From NCBI RefSeq assembly GCF_900102075.1, contig NZ_FNAV01000001.1:62001-126000 (forward strand): DNA of 64,000 bases, written 5' to 3'. Under the pieces are notes generated by a model. That model saw only the letters and a program-made list of their open reading frames with translations. It searched no databases and was not told the origin of the DNA. Source of the stretch: Salipiger thiooxidans (GTDB lineage Bacteria; Pseudomonadota; Alphaproteobacteria; Rhodobacterales; Rhodobacteraceae). The translations under genes were made by a program, and so were the position numbers. The first letter of the stretch is position 1. Every line of letters begins with the position of its first letter. Of this stretch, positions 8,508 to 17,782 are shown piece after piece.

Positions 8508-10487
8508 ATGCCCCGTATCCGTCCTTCCGATCTCACCCGCCGCACCTTCCTGGCGGGCTCGGCCGCAGGCTCTGCCCTGATCGCGCTGCATCCCTATTCC
8601 GCCAATGCCGCCCAGAACCAGGCGCACTTGCGGATCATGGAGACCACCGACCTGCACGTGCACGTCTATCCCTACGATTACTACGCCGACAAACCGGTCG
8701 ACACCGTGGGGCTCGGGCGCACCGCCTCGATCATCCGGGGCATCCGGGCCGAGGCCACCAACTCGATGCTGCTCGACAACGGCGACTTCCTGCAGGGCAA
8801 CCCGATGGGCGACTACATCGCCTACGAGCGTGGCATGAAGGAGGGCGACATGCACCCGGTGGTCGCCGCGATGAACGCCGTGGGCTACGACGCCGGCACC
8901 ATCGGCAACCACGAGTTCAACTACGGGCTCGACTTCCTGATGAAATCCACCGCGGGCGCCGAGTTCCCGGTGGTGCTCGCCAATATCGCGACCGAGGCCG
9001 GGTCCTCGCCGCGCGAGGACAAGACGCTGTTTAAGCCCTACGTGATCCTCGACCGCGAGCTCACCGACGGCGCCGGGAACACCCACCCGATCCGCGTGGG
9101 GGTCATTGGCTTCACCCCGCCGCAGGTGATGAACTGGGACCGCAAGCACCTCGAGGGCAACGTCACCGCCCGCGACATCGTCGCGACCGCGCAGGCCTAC
9201 GTGCCGCAGATGATCGAGGAAGGCGCCGACATCGTCATCGCGCTCAGTCATTCGGGCATCGGCGCGGCGCAGTACGAGGAAGGCATGGAGAACGCCAGTG
9301 TGCCGCTCGCCGGGGTCGAGGGCATCGACGCGGTGATGACCGGGCACAGCCACCTCGTCTTCCCCTCGGCCGATTACGCCGACCGCGAGGCCATCGACCT
9401 AGACGCCGGCACCATCCACGGCAAGCCCGCGGTGATGGGCGGGTTCTGGGGCTCGCACATGGGGCTCATCGACCTGCTGCTCGAGCGCGACGGCGACGGC
9501 TGGCGCGTGGTCTCCACCGTCTCCGAGGCGCGGCCGATCTCGCAGCGCAACGAGGACCGCTCGGTCACCGCGCTGGTCGAGGACGACGCCGAGGTGCTGG
9601 CGGCCGCGGCGCAGGAACACGAGGAGACGCTGGCCTACGTGCGGCGCCCGGTCGGCAAGACCTCGGCGCCGCTCTACTCCTACTTCGCGCTGGTGGCGGA
9701 CGACCCGTCGGTGCAGATCGTGTCGATCGCGCAGGAATGGTACATCAAGCAGATGCTGGCGGGGACCGGGTACGAGGGGCTGCCGATCCTCTCGGCGGCG
9801 GCGCCCTTCAAGTCCGGTGGCCGGGGCGGCCCGGACTATTACACCGACGTGCCGGCGGGGGACGTGGCGATCAAGAACGTCGCCGACCTCTACCTCTACC
9901 CCAACACCGTCCGCGCGGTGAAGGTCACCGGCGCGCAGGTGAAGGACTGGCTGGAACGCTCGGCCGGCATGTTCAACCGTATCGAGCCCGGCGCGCAGGA
10001 CGCGACGCTGCTGAACCCCGATTTCCCGAGCTACAATTTCGACGTGATCGACGGGGTGACCTACCAGATCGACCTCTCCGAGCCGTCGAAATTCGCCGCC
10101 AAGGGCGAGCTCGCGAATCCCGACGCCAATCGCATCAAGGAGCTGATGTTCGACGGCGCGCCGGTCACCCCCGACATGGAATTCGTCATCGCCACCAACA
10201 ACTATCGTGCCTCGGGCGGCGGCAACTTCCCCGGCGCCATGGGCGACACAGTGATCTTCGAGGCCCCCGACACCAACCGCGACGTGATCGTGCGCTACAT
10301 CGTCGAGCAGGGCACCATCAATCCCAGCGCCGACGGCAACTGGAGCTTTGCGCCCATGCCCGGCACCACCGTGCTCTTCGAGACCGGACCGGGTGCGCGT
10401 GCCTATGCCGACGGGTTGCAGGGGCTTGCGATCGAGGAGGCCGGCGACACCCCCGAGGGCTTCGCGCTCTACCGCATCACGCTTTGA
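8508..10487 (+). CDS. cpdB: 2',3'-cyclic-nucleotide 2'-phosphodiesterase / 3'-nucleotidase
   Basis: Periplasmic bifunctional enzyme releasing nucleosides from 2',3'-cyclic and 3' nucleotides. The N terminus [19 protein letters not shown] is a twin-arginine (Tat) signal, which suits a metalloenzyme folded before export. The metallophosphoesterase domain shows [33 protein letters not shown] and TGHSH. The C-terminal 5'-nucleotidase domain follows (about 370-640). The 659 residues are the expected length. AGAGGAG precedes the ATG by seven bases. A 7-bp inverted repeat just 3' (around 10500-10522) could end transcription before the SRP RNA gene. Confidence 0.92.
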   Translation: MPRIRPSDLTRRTFLAGSAAGSALIALHPYSANAAQNQAHLRIMETTDLHVHVYPYDYYADKPVDTVGLGRTASIIRGIRAEATNSMLLDNGDFLQGNPMGDYIAYERGMKEGDMHPVVAAMNAVGYDAGTIGNHEFNYGLDFLMKSTAGAEFPVVLANIATEAGSSPREDKTLFKPYVILDRELTDGAGNTHPIRVGVIGFTPPQVMNWDRKHLEGNVTARDIVATAQAYVPQMIEEGADIVIALSHSGIGAAQYEEGMENASVPLAGVEGIDAVMTGHSHLVFPSADYADREAIDLDAGTIHGKPAVMGGFWGSHMGLIDLLLERDGDGWRVVSTVSEARPISQRNEDRSVTALVEDDAEVLAAAAQEHEETLAYVRRPVGKTSAPLYSYFALVADDPSVQIVSIAQEWYIKQMLAGTGYEGLPILSAAAPFKSGGRGGPDYYTDVPAGDVAIKNVADLYLYPNTVRAVKVTGAQVKDWLERSAGMFNRIEPGAQDATLLNPDFPSYNFDVIDGVTYQIDLSEPSKFAAKGELANPDANRIKELMFDGAPVTPDMEFVIATNNYRASGGGNFPGAMGDTVIFEAPDTNRDVIVRYIVEQGTINPSADGNWSFAPMPGTTVLFETGPGARAYADGLQGLAIEEAGDTPEGFALYRITL

Positions 10488-10553
10488 TCACGCGACCCGG
10501 CGTCAGCGACGGCGCCGGGGTTGCGAATCCGTCGCAATGCCCCTAAGTGATGG

Positions 10554-10654
10554 GTCGAGAGGTTGGCGCGGGCAGGCACCTCGCCAACCCGGTCAGGTCC
10601 GGAAGGAAGCAGCCGTAACGAGCCCCGCTTGGGTCGTTGTCCAGCCTCTCACCT
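10554..10654 (+). ncRNA. ffs: signal recognition particle RNA, small bacterial (4.5S) type
   Basis: The universally conserved apical loop region GGTCAGGTCCGGAAGGAAGC followed by AGCC is present at 10591-10614, with the GGAA tetraloop and the asymmetric loop that bind Ffh. The outer helix closes: GAGAGGTTGG at the 5' side pairs with CCAGCCTCTC at the 3' side, allowing one G-U. The exact ends are estimates within a few bases. Location upstream of dnaX is usual for Rhodobacterales, though here about 2.7 kb separates them. Confidence 0.93.
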
Positions 10655-11266
10655 CAACAGGGCAAGCCCGCCTGCCGGCGGACGGCCCATGCGCCAGACT
10701 GCGGCATCAGCCATCTTCCCCAGATCGACTGCCGCCGCCCGATGGCGCCAGGCGGGATTTTTCGCCAGAAGAATCTCGCTGCCCCCAAGTCCCCCGCCGC
10801 ATCCAATCCCCCGCTGCATCCAGGTCCCCCCGCTGCAACAGGCGTGCCGCTGCCGATGACCTCGGTATCGATCTACCTGACCCAGCCCCCTGCGATCTCC
10901 CAGCGCTGCGTTCCCGTGCGGCGCTCAGATGGTGCGCGCCGCGCTGTCGCCCGCGATCCTCGTGGATACCGCAGACCTCGCTCTTCACATTCGGAAACCC
11001 AGAGGCACCGCCGCGTGACACGGTGCCGCCGCGGACAGTGCGCCAGCGCCATGGCCTTGGCAATGCAGGCGCCCCGACCCCTAAAGCTTCGTGACGCTGG
11101 ATCACCGATGAAAGATGCGGAGCCGCCATCCCAGTCCTCTGCGCGCTGGCTTCAACGCCGAGAAGCCCGGCCCCTGACTCCCCGCACCTCAGAAACGCCC
11201 CTTCGCGCGCCCACCCGCACGCGTCGCGCCAGTACGCCGACCTCAGTGTCGCAGTGACCGGCTCCG
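10655..11266 (+). other. 612-bp interval without a convincing gene
   Basis: Open frames here have no recognisable motifs, and their composition looks like GC-rich background. Short runs of CCCCC recur around 10790-10830. I see no tRNA, hairpin terminator or conserved element. Together with 12615-13040 and 15156-15506 it forms a pattern of loosely packed sequence around dnaX. Confidence 0.5.
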
Positions 11267-11776
11267 TCAGTCGCCGCGGCGCAGGAACAGCGCCGCCTGG
11301 CGCGGGGCCGACATGGCCCAGTGCATCTGTGCGGTTGTCTCGACGGCGCAGGGCCGCACCGTGCGCAGCCGCGCCAGCGCGTCGTCCGGTGCCTCACCCG
11401 CCTCGATCATCAGCCGCAGCGCCACCATGCCCGAGCGGCCGCAACCGCCCCGGCAATGCACGAGCACCCGCCCGCCCCCGCTCAGCGCACTCCGCGCCAG
11501 CGCGCTGACCTTCGGCCAGCGGGCGAGGAACGCCTCGTCGGGCGTACCGAAGTCGGCGATGGGCAGATGCTCCCAGCGGGCGCCGTGATCCTGCACGTGG
11601 TGCCCGATCCCCGAGGCCCCGGCGGCGGCCATCTCAGCCGCCGAGGTCAGCGTCAGCACCATCGCCGGGCGCCACTCGGCCAGATGGGCCGCATCTCCGG
11701 CAAAATCGCCTCCGGCCCCCGGCAGCGGCGAGATGGCGAGGATGCCGCCGGCCACTGGGAGCGCGTGGAGGATCAT
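11267..11776 (-). CDS. protein-tyrosine / dual-specificity phosphatase-like protein
   Basis: The 169-residue protein carries the cysteine phosphatase signature VHCRGGCGRSGMVALRL, the HCx5R loop that forms the phosphocysteine intermediate. An upstream acid of the general-acid loop is plausible in HLPIADFGTPDE. The arrangement resembles CDKN3/Cip1-interacting-type and DSP-like bacterial phosphatases. There is no signal peptide. The ATG lies one base after the ypfJ-type stop on the same strand, so the two are probably cotranscribed. Physiological targets are unknown. Confidence 0.78.
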   Translation of the reverse strand: MILHALPVAGGILAISPLPGAGGDFAGDAAHLAEWRPAMVLTLTSAAEMAAAGASGIGHHVQDHGARWEHLPIADFGTPDEAFLARWPKVSALARSALSGGGRVLVHCRGGCGRSGMVALRLMIEAGEAPDDALARLRTVRPCAVETTAQMHWAMSAPRQAALFLRRGD

Positions 11777-11777
11777 C

Positions 11778-12614
11778 TCAGAGCTGTTCCGCGGAGAAGG
11801 TGTTGCAGGCCCGGATGTCGCCCGAATCGTAGCCCCGTGCGAACCAGCTCGCGCGCTGTTCCGAGGTGCCGTGGGTGAAGGTGTGCGGCTGCGGCACCTG
11901 CCCCGCCCGCCGCTGCAACCGGTCGTCGCCGATCATCCGCGCCGCGTTCAGCGCCTCTTCGATGTCGCCGGGCTCGAGAAGCCCGTCCACGTGGGTCGCC
12001 CAGACCCCGGCGAGGCAATCGGCCTGCAGCTCGAGCCGCACGGTCAGTGCGTTGGCCTGGGTCTGGCCGGAGCTGCGCCGGGCCTCGTCGACCTTGCCAA
12101 GGATGCCGAGCTCGTTCTGGACGTGATGGGCGACCTCGTGCGCGATGACGTAGGCCGAGGCGAAATCCCCCGAGGCGCCAAGCTGCCGCGAGAGCGTCGC
12201 GAAGAATTCGGTGTCGAGATAGGCCTTCTGGTCGATCGGGCAGTAGAACGGGCCGGTGGCGCCGCTCGCACCGCCGCAGGGCGATTGGGTCTGCCCGGAG
12301 AAGAGCACCAGCACCGGCGCCGCGTAGCTGCGGCCGACCTGCTCGGGGAAGATCTGGGTCCAGACCTCCTCGGTGGTGGCGAGCACCTGCGACGAGAACT
12401 CGGCCGCCCGCTCTTCCTCGGCGCTGATCTGGCGCGGGGCGCCGCTCTGGCCCGACAGGTCGCCGAGCAGCGGGGTGACGTCGATGCCGGCGAAATATCC
12501 GATGGCCAGCACCACCAGAAGGCCGATGCCTCCGATCGGGGCGATCCCGCCCCCTCCCGACCTGCGACGGCGATCCTCGACGTTGCTGCTGCGACGAACT
12601 CCCCTGAGACGCAT
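11778..12614 (-). CDS. ypfJ: YpfJ-family neutral zinc metallopeptidase
   Basis: The 278-residue product starts with MRLRGVRRSSNVEDRR, a hallmark N terminus of this family, followed by a Gly-rich linker and one membrane helix (IGGIGLLVVLAIGYFAG). The active-site helix is VIAHEVAHHVQ, with the HExxH zinc ligands, and YCPIDQKAYLD and HVDGLLEPGDIEEAL are family-conserved blocks. The catalytic domain should face the periplasm. Substrates are not established for the family. It is the first gene of a two-gene unit with the phosphatase. Confidence 0.88.
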   Translation of the reverse strand: MRLRGVRRSSNVEDRRRRSGGGGIAPIGGIGLLVVLAIGYFAGIDVTPLLGDLSGQSGAPRQISAEEERAAEFSSQVLATTEEVWTQIFPEQVGRSYAAPVLVLFSGQTQSPCGGASGATGPFYCPIDQKAYLDTEFFATLSRQLGASGDFASAYVIAHEVAHHVQNELGILGKVDEARRSSGQTQANALTVRLELQADCLAGVWATHVDGLLEPGDIEEALNAARMIGDDRLQRRAGQVPQPHTFTHGTSEQRASWFARGYDSGDIRACNTFSAEQL

Positions 12615-13040
12615 CCGGCGACCCTTTCTGGTGATGGCTCGAGGGGATCATAGCCCCCCCGTGGCGTAGCGTTAATAGACAACGAACGCGCAGGGGACGG
12701 TTTGGATCCCGCACCGCCAGCGCCGTGCCGCGCCTTCACGCCCGCGGCGGGGCCGGATAGTGCGGCGGCGGAGGGTCGGGATATCGCACCCGAGGCGGTT
12801 TGGGCGATCTCGCCGGAGACGGGGCGAGGAATTGCGTCGGCCGCTCGCAGGCGCGTCGCGGACATGCACACGGTGACCACGCTCGGCCAGCCTGCCGCCG
12901 CGATTCTGACGGAGCGGCCCCCAGCGTGGTCCTGCCACAGCGCCACCGCTACAGCACAGCGCCTCCGTCACAGCACAGCGCCTCCGTCACGCGCGGCCGC
13001 GCCTTCGTGGAACGACCGCGCGCCAAAGCCCTACGTAGGG
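12615..13040 (+). other. 426-bp interval, no gene seen, contains a 19-bp tandem duplication
   Basis: No frame carries a recognisable motif. The only structure noted is the perfect tandem duplication at 12951-12988, reported separately. It lies between the ypfJ promoter side and an ankyrin-gene remnant. Confidence 0.5.
12951..12988 (+). repeat. perfect 19-bp tandem duplication
   Basis: ACAGCACAGCGCCTCCGTC occurs twice head to tail (12951-12969 and 12970-12988), with a partial related copy just upstream (CCACAGCGCCACCG). Two copies are too few for a CRISPR or functional array call; it looks like replication slippage. Confidence 0.85.
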
Positions 13041-13325
13041 TCAGACGGCCTGCCCCGGATGTGCCTCGACCCAGTCCTGCAGGAAGGCCGCCGCGTCCTC
13101 GCGCACGGTGCTGCGGATCGCGCTGTGCGGCAGGGCCACGCCCGCGTGCAGCGCCAGCTCGAGGCAGGCGATGTGGTCGGCCCCGTCGCGGTCCGGCGCG
13201 TTCTCCGAGCCGTGCAGGGTCGTCGACAGCAGCGTGCCGCCGTAGCGGTCGATGTGCGACAGGTCCGGGCGCCGGCCCAGCAGGTCAGACATGACCTCGG
13301 GCGCGCAATCGGCTTTTCTGCGCAC
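13041..13325 (-). pseudogene. C-terminal remnant of an ankyrin-repeat protein
   Basis: The 94-codon frame contains LLGRRPDLSHIDRYGGTLL and LHGSENAPDRDGADHIACL, typical of the last repeats of alphaproteobacterial ankyrin-repeat proteins, and ends AAAFLQDWVEAHPGQAV. Such proteins are normally several repeats longer, and upstream of 13325 there is only 63 bp before dnaX, with no start codon in a credible context. I infer that the 5' part was lost. Confidence 0.55.
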
Positions 13326-13388
13326 GCCGGTTTACCTCGGGCGGCGGGGCGCATACCTTGGCCCGGTCCATCACCGCAACAGGCCCCC

Positions 13389-15155
13389 ATGTCCGAGCAA
13401 AGCCCGAAGTATCAGGTCCTCGCCCGCAAGTACCGCCCCGAGACCTTTGCCGATCTCGTCGGACAGGATGCCATGGTGCGCACCCTGAAGAACGCGTTCA
13501 AGGCTGGCCGGATCGCCCAGGCCTTCATCATGACCGGCATCCGCGGCACCGGGAAGACCACCACGGCGCGGATCATCGCCAAGGGCATGAACTGCATCGG
13601 CCCCGACGGCGAGGGCGGCCCCACCACCGAGCCCTGCGGCGTCTGCGAGCATTGCAAGGCGATCATGGAAGGCCGCCACGTCGACGTGATGGAGATGGAC
13701 GCGGCGTCGAACACCGGCGTCGGCGACATCCGCGAAATCATCGACAGCGTGCACTATCGGGCGGCCTCGGCACGCTACAAGATCTACATCATCGACGAGG
13801 TGCACATGCTGTCCACCTCGGCCTTCAACGCGCTGTTGAAAACGCTTGAGGAACCGCCGGCGCACGTGAAGTTCATCTTCGCCACCACCGAGATCCGCAA
13901 GGTTCCGGTAACGGTGCTGTCGCGCTGCCAGCGCTTCGACCTGCGCCGCATCGAGCCCGAGGTCATGATCGCGCTGCTGCGCAAGATCGCCTCGTCCGAG
14001 AGCGCCGAGATCACCGACGACGCGCTGGCGCTGATCACCCGCGCCGCCGAGGGCTCGGCCCGCGACGCGACCTCGCTGCTCGACCAGGCGATTTCGCATG
14101 GCGCGGGCGAGACCACGGCCGAGCAGGTGCGGGCGATGCTGGGGCTCGCCGACCGAGGCCGGGTGATGGATCTCTTCGAGAAGATCATGCGCGGCGACGC
14201 GCCCGGGGCCCTGACCGAGCTCTCCGAGCAATACGCCGACGGGGCTGACCCGCTGGCGGTGCTGCGCGATCTGGCCGAGCTCACGCACTGGGTGTCGGTG
14301 GTGAAGATCACCCCGGAGGCGGCCGAGGATCCGACGATCTCGCCCGACGAGCGCGCGCGCGGACAGGCGCTGTCGGCGAACCTCGGGATGCGGGCACTGA
14401 CCCGGATGTGGCAGATGCTGCTCAAGGCGCTCGACGAGGTGGCGCAGGCGCCCAACGCGATGATGGCCGCCGAGATGGCGGTGATCCGGCTGACCCACGT
14501 GGCCGAGCTGCCCTCGCCCGAGGAGCTGATCCGCCGGCTGCAGGACACTCCCCCGCCGCCCCCGCCCGGTCCCGGTGGCGGTGGTTACGCGCAGGCGCCC
14601 GGCGGTGCCGCGACGCAGGCGATGGGCCATCCGCAGCAAACCCACCCCGGTCCCGGGCCGTCGGGCCCCGTCGCCTCGCAGGGCAACGCGGTTCTGGCGC
14701 TGGCCGCCGACGGGGCGCTGGCGCGCTTCCCGAGCTTCGAGCACGTGATCGAGCTGATCCGCGCCAACCGCGACGGGCTGCTTCTGGCGCAGGTCGAGCG
14801 GCACGTGCGGCTCGCGGCCTACCAGCCCGGCCGGATCGAGTTCACGCCGACCGACAACGCGCCCGCCGATCTTGCGCAGAAACTCGGCAGCGCGCTGCAG
14901 CGCTGGACCGGCAACCGCTGGGGGGTCTCGGTGGTGAACGGCTGCGAGACGCCGACGGTCTACGAAAAGAACCACGCCGCCGAGCTCGCGATGAAGGCCG
15001 AGGCCACGGTGCACCCGCTGGTACAGGCCGCCATCGCCGCCTTCCCCAGCGCCGAGATCGTCGAGATCCGCACCCCCGAGGCCGCGATGCAGGAAGCCAC
15101 CGCCGAGGCTCTGCCCGAGGTCGAGGACGAGTGGGACCCGTTCGAGGAAGACTGA
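13389..15155 (+). CDS. dnaX: DNA polymerase III subunits gamma and tau
   Basis: Clamp-loader ATPase of 588 residues from ATG 13389; the frame extends 5' but without homology. YQVLARKYRPETFADLVGQ opens the AAA+ domain. Walker A is GIRGTGKTTTAR. The zinc module is C-G-V-C-E-H-C after an earlier Cys. Walker B is IYIIDEVHML, SRC is in VTVLSRCQRFD, followed by domain III and a proline/glycine-rich linker (PPPPPPGPGGGG near residue 390) leading to the tau-like C-terminal domain. I see no strong A-rich slippery sequence for gamma production. The usual ybaB and recR genes do not follow. Confidence 0.96.
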   Translation: MSEQSPKYQVLARKYRPETFADLVGQDAMVRTLKNAFKAGRIAQAFIMTGIRGTGKTTTARIIAKGMNCIGPDGEGGPTTEPCGVCEHCKAIMEGRHVDVMEMDAASNTGVGDIREIIDSVHYRAASARYKIYIIDEVHMLSTSAFNALLKTLEEPPAHVKFIFATTEIRKVPVTVLSRCQRFDLRRIEPEVMIALLRKIASSESAEITDDALALITRAAEGSARDATSLLDQAISHGAGETTAEQVRAMLGLADRGRVMDLFEKIMRGDAPGALTELSEQYADGADPLAVLRDLAELTHWVSVVKITPEAAEDPTISPDERARGQALSANLGMRALTRMWQMLLKALDEVAQAPNAMMAAEMAVIRLTHVAELPSPEELIRRLQDTPPPPPPGPGGGGYAQAPGGAATQAMGHPQQTHPGPGPSGPVASQGNAVLALAADGALARFPSFEHVIELIRANRDGLLLAQVERHVRLAAYQPGRIEFTPTDNAPADLAQKLGSALQRWTGNRWGVSVVNGCETPTVYEKNHAAELAMKAEATVHPLVQAAIAAFPSAEIVEIRTPEAAMQEATAEALPEVEDEWDPFEED

Positions 15156-15506
15156 TGTCTTGTGCCCGGCCGGGGGCGCCGGCGACAGGCCGGCGCGTGC
15201 TGGCACCTCTGGGGCGCGGGTGGCTGCGCACCCCGATGGCAGGCGGGTATCTGCGGGCCCATGGACGTGCGGATTTTCGAGGGCCCTGCCGCCGGTTGGA
15301 TCGCTGGCTAGCGCCGACGCATGAAGTTCAGGTGCGCCTCTCTCCTGTGGAGGACGGACCACGCCTCTGTCGTGTCGACTCGGACCACGCCGCCGTCGCG
15401 TGGGTGTCGAACCACGCCTCTGTCGTGCGGACGCCGGAGCCGCACATCGGGCCGAAGGCCGGGCCACGCACGCGGCGCATGTCGTCCTGACAGCTGAAAA
15501 CCACGC
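15156..15506 (+). other. 351-bp interval after dnaX without a gene
   Basis: Nothing codes convincingly here. It contains three imperfect 26-27 bp direct repeats (15355-15433, listed separately). In relatives ybaB and recR commonly occupy the position after dnaX, so this is probably a rearrangement junction; that last step is inference. Confidence 0.5.
15355..15433 (+). repeat. three imperfect 26-27 bp direct repeats
   Basis: Units begin at 15355, 15381 and 15408 and share CGGACCACGCC or CGAACCACGCC followed by a CTGTCGTG or CCGTCGCG segment. Units one and three are the most similar. They abut without spacers. Confidence 0.75.
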
Positions 15507-16433
15507 TCAGTCGGTCGCGGGTCTCCGGGCGTAAACCTCGGCGGCGCGGCGCAGGCCGTCCTCGATGCCGATCTCGGGGCTCCAGCCCAGAAGCGCGCGG
15601 GCGCGGGAAATGTCGAGCACGCTCGATTTCAGCTCGTTCTCCAGCGGCTCGCGCCGCAGGTCGAGGCTCTGCCCCGTCACCTCCTGCACCAGCGCCACCA
15701 GCCGTGCCAGCGAGGTGCCCTGACCGGTGCCGAGGTTCAGCGTGGTGACCCGCTCGGGCAGGTCCACGGTCACCACCCGCTCCACCGCGCAGGTGAAATC
15801 CGCCACGTGCAGGTAGTCCCGCAGGCTCTCGCCCGTGCCGAACAGCCGGAACGGCGCGCCGCTGCGCAGCGCCTCGAGCAGGATCGTTACCACCCCGAAG
15901 CCCGGGCCCGCGAGCGGCGAGCCGTAGGCATTCGCAAGGCGCAGCACCGTGAGCCGGAAGCCGTGCCGCTCGGCCAGCATCCGCAGCGCCTGCTCGGTGG
16001 CGGTCTTCTGCAGCGCGTAGAAGGATTTCGGCACCAGCGGCGCGGTCTCCGGGATCGGCAGGTCGTCGGTGTCGCCGTAGACCCCGGCGGAGGAGACGTA
16101 GACGAGATGCCCCGCCCAGCCGCGCGCCACCAGCGCCTCGGCAAAGGCGGCCTGCGGTTCGATCTCGCGGCGGCTGAGGTCCTCGAAACGGGCGAAGGGC
16201 ACGCGCGGGCTGGCGAGGCCGGCGCAATGCACGATGGTAGCCGAGCGCTCGTCCCCGGGCAGCCAGTCCGGCGTCAGCACACCGGGCGTGACGATCTGCG
16301 ACAGCGTCTCGGCGCGGAGCGGCAGCGGCTTGCGGGCGACCCCGGTAACCCTGCCCGGCAGCGCCGCCGAGAGGTGGTCGAGCAGCTCGAAGCCCAGCAC
16401 GCCCGAGCTGCCGGTGACGTAGACCGCGCTCAT
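15507..16433 (-). CDS. NAD-dependent epimerase/dehydratase (extended SDR)
   Basis: The 308-residue protein starts at ATG 16433, overlapping the upstream stop as ATGA. VYVTGSSGVLGFELLDHL is a GxxGxxG Rossmann motif for NAD(P). YVSSAGVYGD and the later SFYALQKTATEQ give the active-site Ser/Thr and the YxxxK pair. TVLRLANAYGSPLAGPGFG and NLGTGQGTSLARLV are typical of sugar-nucleotide epimerases and dehydratases (GalE/WbiG-like). The sugar is not identifiable. It is translationally coupled to an FAD amine oxidase, an unusual partner for a sugar-nucleotide enzyme. Confidence 0.85.
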   Translation of the reverse strand: MSAVYVTGSSGVLGFELLDHLSAALPGRVTGVARKPLPLRAETLSQIVTPGVLTPDWLPGDERSATIVHCAGLASPRVPFARFEDLSRREIEPQAAFAEALVARGWAGHLVYVSSAGVYGDTDDLPIPETAPLVPKSFYALQKTATEQALRMLAERHGFRLTVLRLANAYGSPLAGPGFGVVTILLEALRSGAPFRLFGTGESLRDYLHVADFTCAVERVVTVDLPERVTTLNLGTGQGTSLARLVALVQEVTGQSLDLRREPLENELKSSVLDISRARALLGWSPEIGIEDGLRRAAEVYARRPATD

Positions 16434-17533
16434 GCCGCGGCCGCCGCGAAACGGGCGGGCGCGAGCGCGGCGCAGGTGGCGGCGTCGAGCGCGGGCGTTT
16501 CGCCAAGACAGAGCGCCCGGGCGAGCCCGGCCAGCGCCGGCGCGGTCTGGATGCCGTGGCCGCCCTGCCCCGCCAGCCAGAGGAACCCCTCGGCGCCCGT
16601 GTCGAAGCCGCAGACCGGGGTCTTGTCGGGCGCGAAGCTGCGCAGACCGGCCCAGCTCGAGACCATGCGCGTCACCGGGACGGTGACCGCGGTCTCGAAG
16701 CGGTGCAGCCCCTCGGCCAGCACCATGTCGTCGGGCCATGCGTCCTGCGGCGGCACCGGGTCGGCGTCGGCGGGGCTGACCATGAGCTGGCCGCCCATGG
16801 GCTTGGCGTACCAGGTCTCGGCGATGGAGCCGAAGAGCGGCCAGCGGGCGCAGGGCTGGCCGTCGGGCGCGGGAATCACCGCCGCCGAGCGCCGGTGCGG
16901 GGTGATCGCGATATCCTGCGCCCCCGCCATGCGCGCCACCTCCGAGGCCCATGCCCCGGCGGCATTGACGACGATGGGCGCGGTGTGGATCTCGCCCCCC
17001 GCCGTCACCTGCCAGAGCCCGTCGACGCGGCTCAGCCCGGTCACCGCCGCGCTGGTCCGCAGCGTGCCGCCGTTGGCCTTCAACCGCCGCAGGTAGCCCT
17101 GCAGCATCATGTCGACGTCGATGTCCCGGGCGTCGGGCTCGTAGATCCCGCCCGCCACGAGGTCCGGCTTCAGGATCGGCACCATCGCCTCGGCCTCGGC
17201 GCCGGTCAACCGTTCGAGCCCGGCGCTGCCGGCGAGGTAGTCCTCGAGCGTCGGCATCTCGGCCTCGGTGGCGACCATGAGCTCGCCGCGCGGGGTCAGC
17301 AGCGGCGCGTCGATGTCGAGGTCCGGCGCCTCGAAGAAGCCCACGGCCTCGTCGCTGAGCGCCCGCAGCGCGGCGTTGCCGTAGTTTCGGATGAAGATCG
17401 CGGCAGAGCGCGCGGTGGAGTGGCGCCCCGGCCCCGGCTCGGTCTCCAGCAGCAGCACTTCTGCGTCTGCGGACAGGGCCGCCGCCGCGCTCATGCCGGC
17501 CATGCCGCCGCCGATCACGATGATGTCAGCCAT
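16430..17533 (-). CDS. FAD-dependent oxidoreductase, DAO family (DauA/D-amino-acid dehydrogenase-like)
   Basis: The 367-residue flavoprotein starts at ATG 17533 (MADIIVIGGGMAGMSAAAAL), which contains the GxGxxG dinucleotide fold for FAD. RHSTARSAAIFIRNYG closely resembles the HSTGRSAA segment of D-arginine dehydrogenase-type enzymes. GGIYEPDARDIDVDMMLQGY and the C-terminal GFLWLAGQGGHGIQTAPA complete the DAO fold. It probably oxidises a D-amino acid or related amine; substrate unknown. First gene of a two-gene operon with the epimerase. Confidence 0.85.
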   Translation of the reverse strand: MADIIVIGGGMAGMSAAAALSADAEVLLLETEPGPGRHSTARSAAIFIRNYGNAALRALSDEAVGFFEAPDLDIDAPLLTPRGELMVATEAEMPTLEDYLAGSAGLERLTGAEAEAMVPILKPDLVAGGIYEPDARDIDVDMMLQGYLRRLKANGGTLRTSAAVTGLSRVDGLWQVTAGGEIHTAPIVVNAAGAWASEVARMAGAQDIAITPHRRSAAVIPAPDGQPCARWPLFGSIAETWYAKPMGGQLMVSPADADPVPPQDAWPDDMVLAEGLHRFETAVTVPVTRMVSSWAGLRSFAPDKTPVCGFDTGAEGFLWLAGQGGHGIQTAPALAGLARALCLGETPALDAATCAALAPARFAAAAA

Positions 17534-17782
17534 GCGCCCTCCGTTCGCCTCCGAGGGGCCGGGAAAGCCCCTATCCCGGACCGGGATAGACAGTGCTGCA
17601 CCTGCACGCAAGCGATGCTCCGCCGATGCCCGGATCCGGGGGCGCGTCCTTGCGGCAACGCAAGCCCAACAATGCGCCGGATCTGCGATTGGTTACTGGC
17701 CAGCGCCCGGTCCCTACCCTAGTGTCTAAACGCACCCGCCCCGGAGCCGCCCCTCCGCGAGGCAAGAAAAAGGACCACGCCC

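Noticed and set aside
15355-15433. Possible CRISPR array
   Set aside because: Repeats are contiguous without spacers, imperfect, and no cas genes are present.
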